From assembly GCF_008086045.1 (NCBI RefSeq), contig NZ_VSEY01000068.1, positions 1 to 50,781 of the forward strand: a stretch of DNA of 50,781 nucleotides. The letters are read 5' to 3'. Positions 48,599 to 50,781 of this stretch are shown here, in pieces. The translations under genes and the position numbers were made by a program. The notes under the pieces were generated by a model. That model saw nothing but the letters and a program-made list of their open reading frames with translations, did not search any database and was not told where the DNA came from. Position 1 is the first letter of the stretch; each line of letters begins with the position of its first letter. The DNA is from Nonomuraea sp. PA05. Its GTDB lineage: Bacteria > Actinomycetota > Actinomycetes > Streptosporangiales > Streptosporangiaceae.

Positions 48599-48778
48599 CA
48601 GCCTTGGCCTAGCGTCAAGTGCGAGCATCGGCGCTCTCACGAGCCGTCGCGTCGTTGGGACGAGTGACAGTCTGAGTGACAATCGTCGTGGACGATCACG
48701 GATGCACACGTACGTTGATGGAGTTCTGATGCAGGTCATCGGCGGCCTTGCCCGTAGTACCAGGCAGGTTCCCGTTGC
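48599..48778. other. Right-end non-coding arm of the element with GAGTGACA direct repeats
   Basis: No gene. GAGTGACA occurs at 48662-48669 and 48674-48681, 12 bases apart, about 100 bases from attR. Such short repeats are typical of integrase arm sites or excisionase sites. The assignment is tentative. Confidence 0.35.
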
Positions 48779-48822
48779 CTCGTAATGAAGGGGTCTGGGG
48801 TTCGAATCCCCAAGGCGGCTCC
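48779..48822. repeat. attR, 44-bp core repeat
   Basis: Exact copy of 30540-30583, covering the anticodon loop through the acceptor end of tRNA-Thr. The 5' half of the tRNA is absent here, so it is not a second tRNA gene. Confidence 0.95.
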
Positions 48823-48828
48823 CAGTTC

Positions 48829-48861
48829 AAAGGCCCTCCAGGTTCGTCCGGGAGGGCCTTT
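48829..48861 (+). terminator. Original chromosomal terminator of tRNA-Thr, displaced by the insertion
   Basis: An 11-bp stem (AAAGGCCCTCC / GGAGGGCCTTT) lies six bases after attR, at the same distance as the element-borne hairpin lies after the intact tRNA. It was presumably directly behind tRNA-Thr before integration. Confidence 0.7.
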
Positions 48862-48904
48862 CGCGTCAGCGTACGGCGGCAGTGCATGACCAGCAGGGGA
48901 AACG

Positions 48905-49448
48905 TCAACCCGCGTATCGCAGGCGCAGCTCGTTCATCGCAAGGTCCCAGAAGGACCTGTAACGCTTGGCGCCGGGCAGCCATGGCGCGAGATACCAAGC
49001 CTCCCACTCACCTCCAGCGGTCCTGATGTGGGGATTCAGGAGAGCCACTCCGTCATCCCAGCATCCGATGAGAAGGGTGTCGGGGCACATATTCCCCTCT
49101 GTAATGGATGGAGTCCTGTTCCGGTCCGTAGACGAAGTAGAGCTCGTCGGGCACGCTCCACGAGTTTTCCGGCTTGGGGTCGGACCAGCTCTCGGCGAAC
49201 GAGGGATCGACATCACGGAACAAGCCGACTTCTTCGATCCGCAGCAGGCGGCAGTCATCGTCATTGCCCCATCCGTCGGCGGACAGGAGAAACTGCCGGT
49301 AACTCAGTGGCAGCTCGATGCTGAGCCGTATTTCAAGCTCGCGGACCTGTGCTTCGGTGGCCGGGGGATGCAGATCGCCAAGGGGACTGACCGCACGGTG
49401 ATCTGTCCTAGCGGGGAAACGTTCAGACCATGGGTACTGGACACTCAT
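48905..49448 (-). pseudogene. SMI1/KNR4 family protein with a single-base frameshift
   Basis: From ATG 49448 the frame encodes the SMI1/KNR4 core: ATEAQVRELEIRLSIELPLS followed by YRQFLLSADGWGND and EEVGLFRDVDPSF. Shortly after DSIHYRGEYVP the frame is lost. The adjoining frame carries on PDTLLIGCWDDGVALLNPHI and WEAWYLAPWLPGAKRYRS to a stop at 48905. Removing one C from the CCCC run near 49085-49090 would restore one protein of about 180 residues. SMI1/KNR4 proteins often act as immunity proteins for polymorphic toxins. No toxin gene is next to it. A sequence error is as likely as real decay. Confidence 0.7.
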
Positions 49449-49479
49449 TGTGAAGAAGATATCCCCGAATGATCAAACA

Positions 49480-49825
49480 GGAGAGGGCAGCGGCGCACCC
49501 GATGGCGCAGAGCAAGCACCCGATCACCTCGGATCACAACGTCCGCGTCCTCCGGCAGGGGCTGCGCGTCGACGGCCCCGAAGTAGCGCTAGGCACCACA
49601 TCCATGGCCACCCCGTTTACAAGCTCCACCGGTCAGCACCTGACGTCGCCTCTGGCGACCTCGACCGTGCGGTTGCCCGCGAGCTCCCGTGCCCGGGACA
49701 TGGCGGCCTCGATGTTGTCAGCGAAGTGGAAGGGTGCGTCGCGGTTCCAGCCCTCGGGCATCGGGTGGCGTGTCTCTGAGCTGCTCCACCGTCGCTGGGT
49801 GGTCGCGTAGTTCGGCATCTGTAGG
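49480..49825 (-). pseudogene. Remnant of a dihydrofolate-reductase-like (RibD C-terminal) protein
   Basis: A segment reading WNRDAPFHFADNIEAAMSRA continuing RELAGNRTVEVARGDV resembles the FHFVTDG-IEAAL-ARAAAG-KDV part of this family. In another frame PLPEDADVVIRGDRVLALRH matches its C-terminal end. The N-terminal half and the middle are missing. The fragment is fused in frame to the AraC-type remnant to its right (same strand, upstream). Confidence 0.4.
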
Positions 49826-50114
49826 AACGGTGCCCGGTCCCACGGCTTGAAGTGGACGCCCATCGAGCGGGTTGCCAGGGGAGAGTCGAATTCGATGACG
49901 CGGGTGGGGGTGGTGATCACGCAGCCGTCGGGGTAAGGCGGTCGGGTCCGGGGCGGATGCGGAATAGGGGCCCGAGGTTGAGGACGAGCAGGGCCGAGGG
50001 CATGGGCGGCAACGTCAGGCGGGGGTACGGGGGGTGCCCGCCAGGTAGCAGAGGTCGTCGATCAACGCGGCCAGGGGTGGTCGCGGCGCTCTGGACACGT
50101 ACTGCACGGGTCAC
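49826..50114 (-). pseudogene. Remnant of an AraC-type regulator N-terminal domain
   Basis: MPSALLVLNLGPLFRIRPG in one frame and PPYPDGCVITTPTRVIEFDS then MGVHFKPWDRAPFL in the next frame resemble the N-terminal domain of AraC regulators with the V(H/R)FKPWG-APF motif. The frame changes near 49920-49940. No HTH domain follows, so the gene is truncated as well as shifted. Confidence 0.45.
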
Positions 50115-50155
50115 AGCATCGCCGATGTGCGATCGGGATGGGGCATCATGGCGCG

Positions 50156-50781
50156 ATGAACCTGCGCTACGACGATGTGATCGGTCCGCTCAGAGCGGCG
50201 TACGACGACGGTGCGGAGTTGCGCGACAGCCACGGCAAGGCTCCGTGGAAGCTGGCGGAGCGGGAGGCGTTCCTGGGCAAGCTACGGGAGCACGGGTGCG
50301 AGCGGTTGCTGGAGGTCGGCGCCGGCACCGGCCAGGACAGCGTCTACTTCCAGGAGAACGGCCTGAACGTCGTGGCCGTCGATCTGTCGCCTGCCATGGT
50401 GGACCGTTGCCGGGACAAGGGCCTCGAAGCCCATGTCATGGACTTTCTCAGCCTTGATTTCGAGCCCGGTTCTTTCGACGCGGTGTACGCGTTCAATTGC
50501 CTCCTGCACGTACCTGATGGCGACCTTCCCGCGGTGCTGGCGGCGATCCGGGCGGTGGTGCGGCCCGGCGGTCTGTTCTTCGTCGGTGTGTACGGCGGAG
50601 GCAGCATCGTGGGGGAGGGCCTGTTCGAGGGCGACAATCATCAGCCGCCCCGGTTCTTCTCCTTCCGCGACGACGACCGGCTTCAGGAGTTCGCGCGCGA
50701 GTGTTTCGACATCGTGAACTTTCACGCTGTGGGGGACGGGGACGGCCGGTTCCAGTCGATGACCTTGCGGCGTCTCCTCTA
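50156..50781 (+). CDS. Class I SAM-dependent methyltransferase (3' end at window edge)
   Basis: 208 residues are visible from ATG 50156. Motif I is RLLEVGAGTGQDSVYF, with the acidic strand-2 residue in VVAVDLSPAMV. FDAVYAFNCLLHVPDGDLPA is motif II with the following helix, and AIRAVVRPGGLFFVGVYGG is motif III. The last two bases, TA, come right after SMTLRRLL and could start a stop codon, so the protein may be nearly complete. The substrate cannot be read from the sequence. Confidence 0.88.
   Translation, partial: MNLRYDDVIGPLRAAYDDGAELRDSHGKAPWKLAEREAFLGKLREHGCERLLEVGAGTGQDSVYFQENGLNVVAVDLSPAMVDRCRDKGLEAHVMDFLSLDFEPGSFDAVYAFNCLLHVPDGDLPAVLAAIRAVVRPGGLFFVGVYGGGSIVGEGLFEGDNHQPPRFFSFRDDDRLQEFARECFDIVNFHAVGDGDGRFQSMTLRRLL

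Larger units (their letters stand above)
30540..48822. mobile_element. AICE-type integrative and conjugative element of about 18.2 kb in tRNA-Thr
   Basis: Perfect 44-bp repeats at both ends (attL 30540-30583, attR 48779-48822) match the 3' part of tRNA-Thr from the anticodon loop to the CC of CCA. Between them lie integrase, excisionase, RepA-like helicase, prim-pol, an FtsK-type DNA pump, a DUF2637 spread protein, a GntR/UTRA repressor and a WhiB-like protein. This is the standard toolset of actinomycete integrative conjugative elements (pSAM2-like), which transfer as double-stranded DNA by a single FtsK-like protein. All core genes look intact, so mobility is plausible. Cargo sits at both ends: histidine phosphatase and HTH at left, XRE-TPR and STAND ATPase at right. 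Confidence 0.93.

Noticed and set aside
48781..48822. A second tRNA-Thr gene at the right end
   Set aside because: Only the 3' part of the tRNA is present. The acceptor 5' strand and D arm are missing. It is attR.
1..50781. CRISPR arrays, rRNA genes or insertion sequences
   Set aside because: I saw no regularly spaced repeat array with unique spacers, no rRNA signature and no transposase gene. The direct repeats found are short tandem or att repeats.

Overview
The window reads as chromosome of a high-GC, spore-forming actinomycete. I infer Streptosporangiales (Nonomuraea-like) from the very high third-position GC, the chaplin-type surface protein, the DUF3618/holin trio, the MFS-thymidylate kinase fusion, the small FtsX-like remnant and the WhiB/XRE-TPR genes. 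No 16S rRNA gene is present, so the genus is not proven.

Positions 1-30500 are host chromosome. The left edge carries a damaged 5' end of a sugar-binding lipoprotein gene. Next come a peptidase-containing (C39) peptide exporter with a tiny HlyD-like partner, divergent from a PadR regulator that leads an ABC ATPase/FtsX-type permease operon. A patatin-like phospholipase follows, then a three-gene minus-strand operon (acyl-CoA dehydrogenase-like flavoprotein, DUF2071, alpha/beta hydrolase), a GAF-SpoIIE phosphatase, and a three-gene envelope or stress cluster (coiled-coil protein, holin-family protein, DUF3618). After tRNA-Leu(GAG) with its terminator come a secreted Ala/Thr-rich protein and an eight-repeat chaplin-like surface protein. 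The core housekeeping block is DUF5703, topA, a metallophosphoesterase, an HTH regulator, an MFS-tmk fusion, holB, a frameshifted FtsX-domain remnant, ricT, a TPR-like protein, a NUDIX hydrolase and a secreted S33-type hydrolase.

Positions 30540-48822 hold an integrated actinomycete integrative and conjugative element (AICE) of about 18.2 kb, inserted in the 3' half of tRNA-Thr(CGT). A 44-bp perfect direct repeat (30540-30583 and 48779-48822) marks its ends. It has a near-continuous minus-strand operon read from 40766 down to 32433: small zinc-ribbon proteins, a WhiB-like protein, a DUF2637 spread protein, an FtsK/TraB-type DNA pump, prim-pol, a RepA-like helicase, excisionase and tyrosine integrase. 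Most junctions are 1-4 bp overlaps. A divergent GntR/UTRA (KorSA-like) repressor plus GNAT acetyltransferase face this operon across two matching palindromes. The left accessory segment has a small membrane protein, an HTH protein and a histidine phosphatase. The right accessory segment has two small proteins, an XRE-TPR regulator and, next to attR, a low-GC 1299-residue membrane-anchored STAND ATPase (2 TM, NB-ARC, about 16 WD40-like repeats). That gene is the best candidate for a poorly described system, probably anti-phage or surveillance cargo.

Positions 48823-50781 are host chromosome again, and mostly decayed: the displaced tRNA terminator, a frameshifted SMI1/KNR4 gene, and remnants of an AraC-type regulator and a dihydrofolate-reductase-like gene. 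The window ends in a SAM methyltransferase cut at or just before its stop codon.
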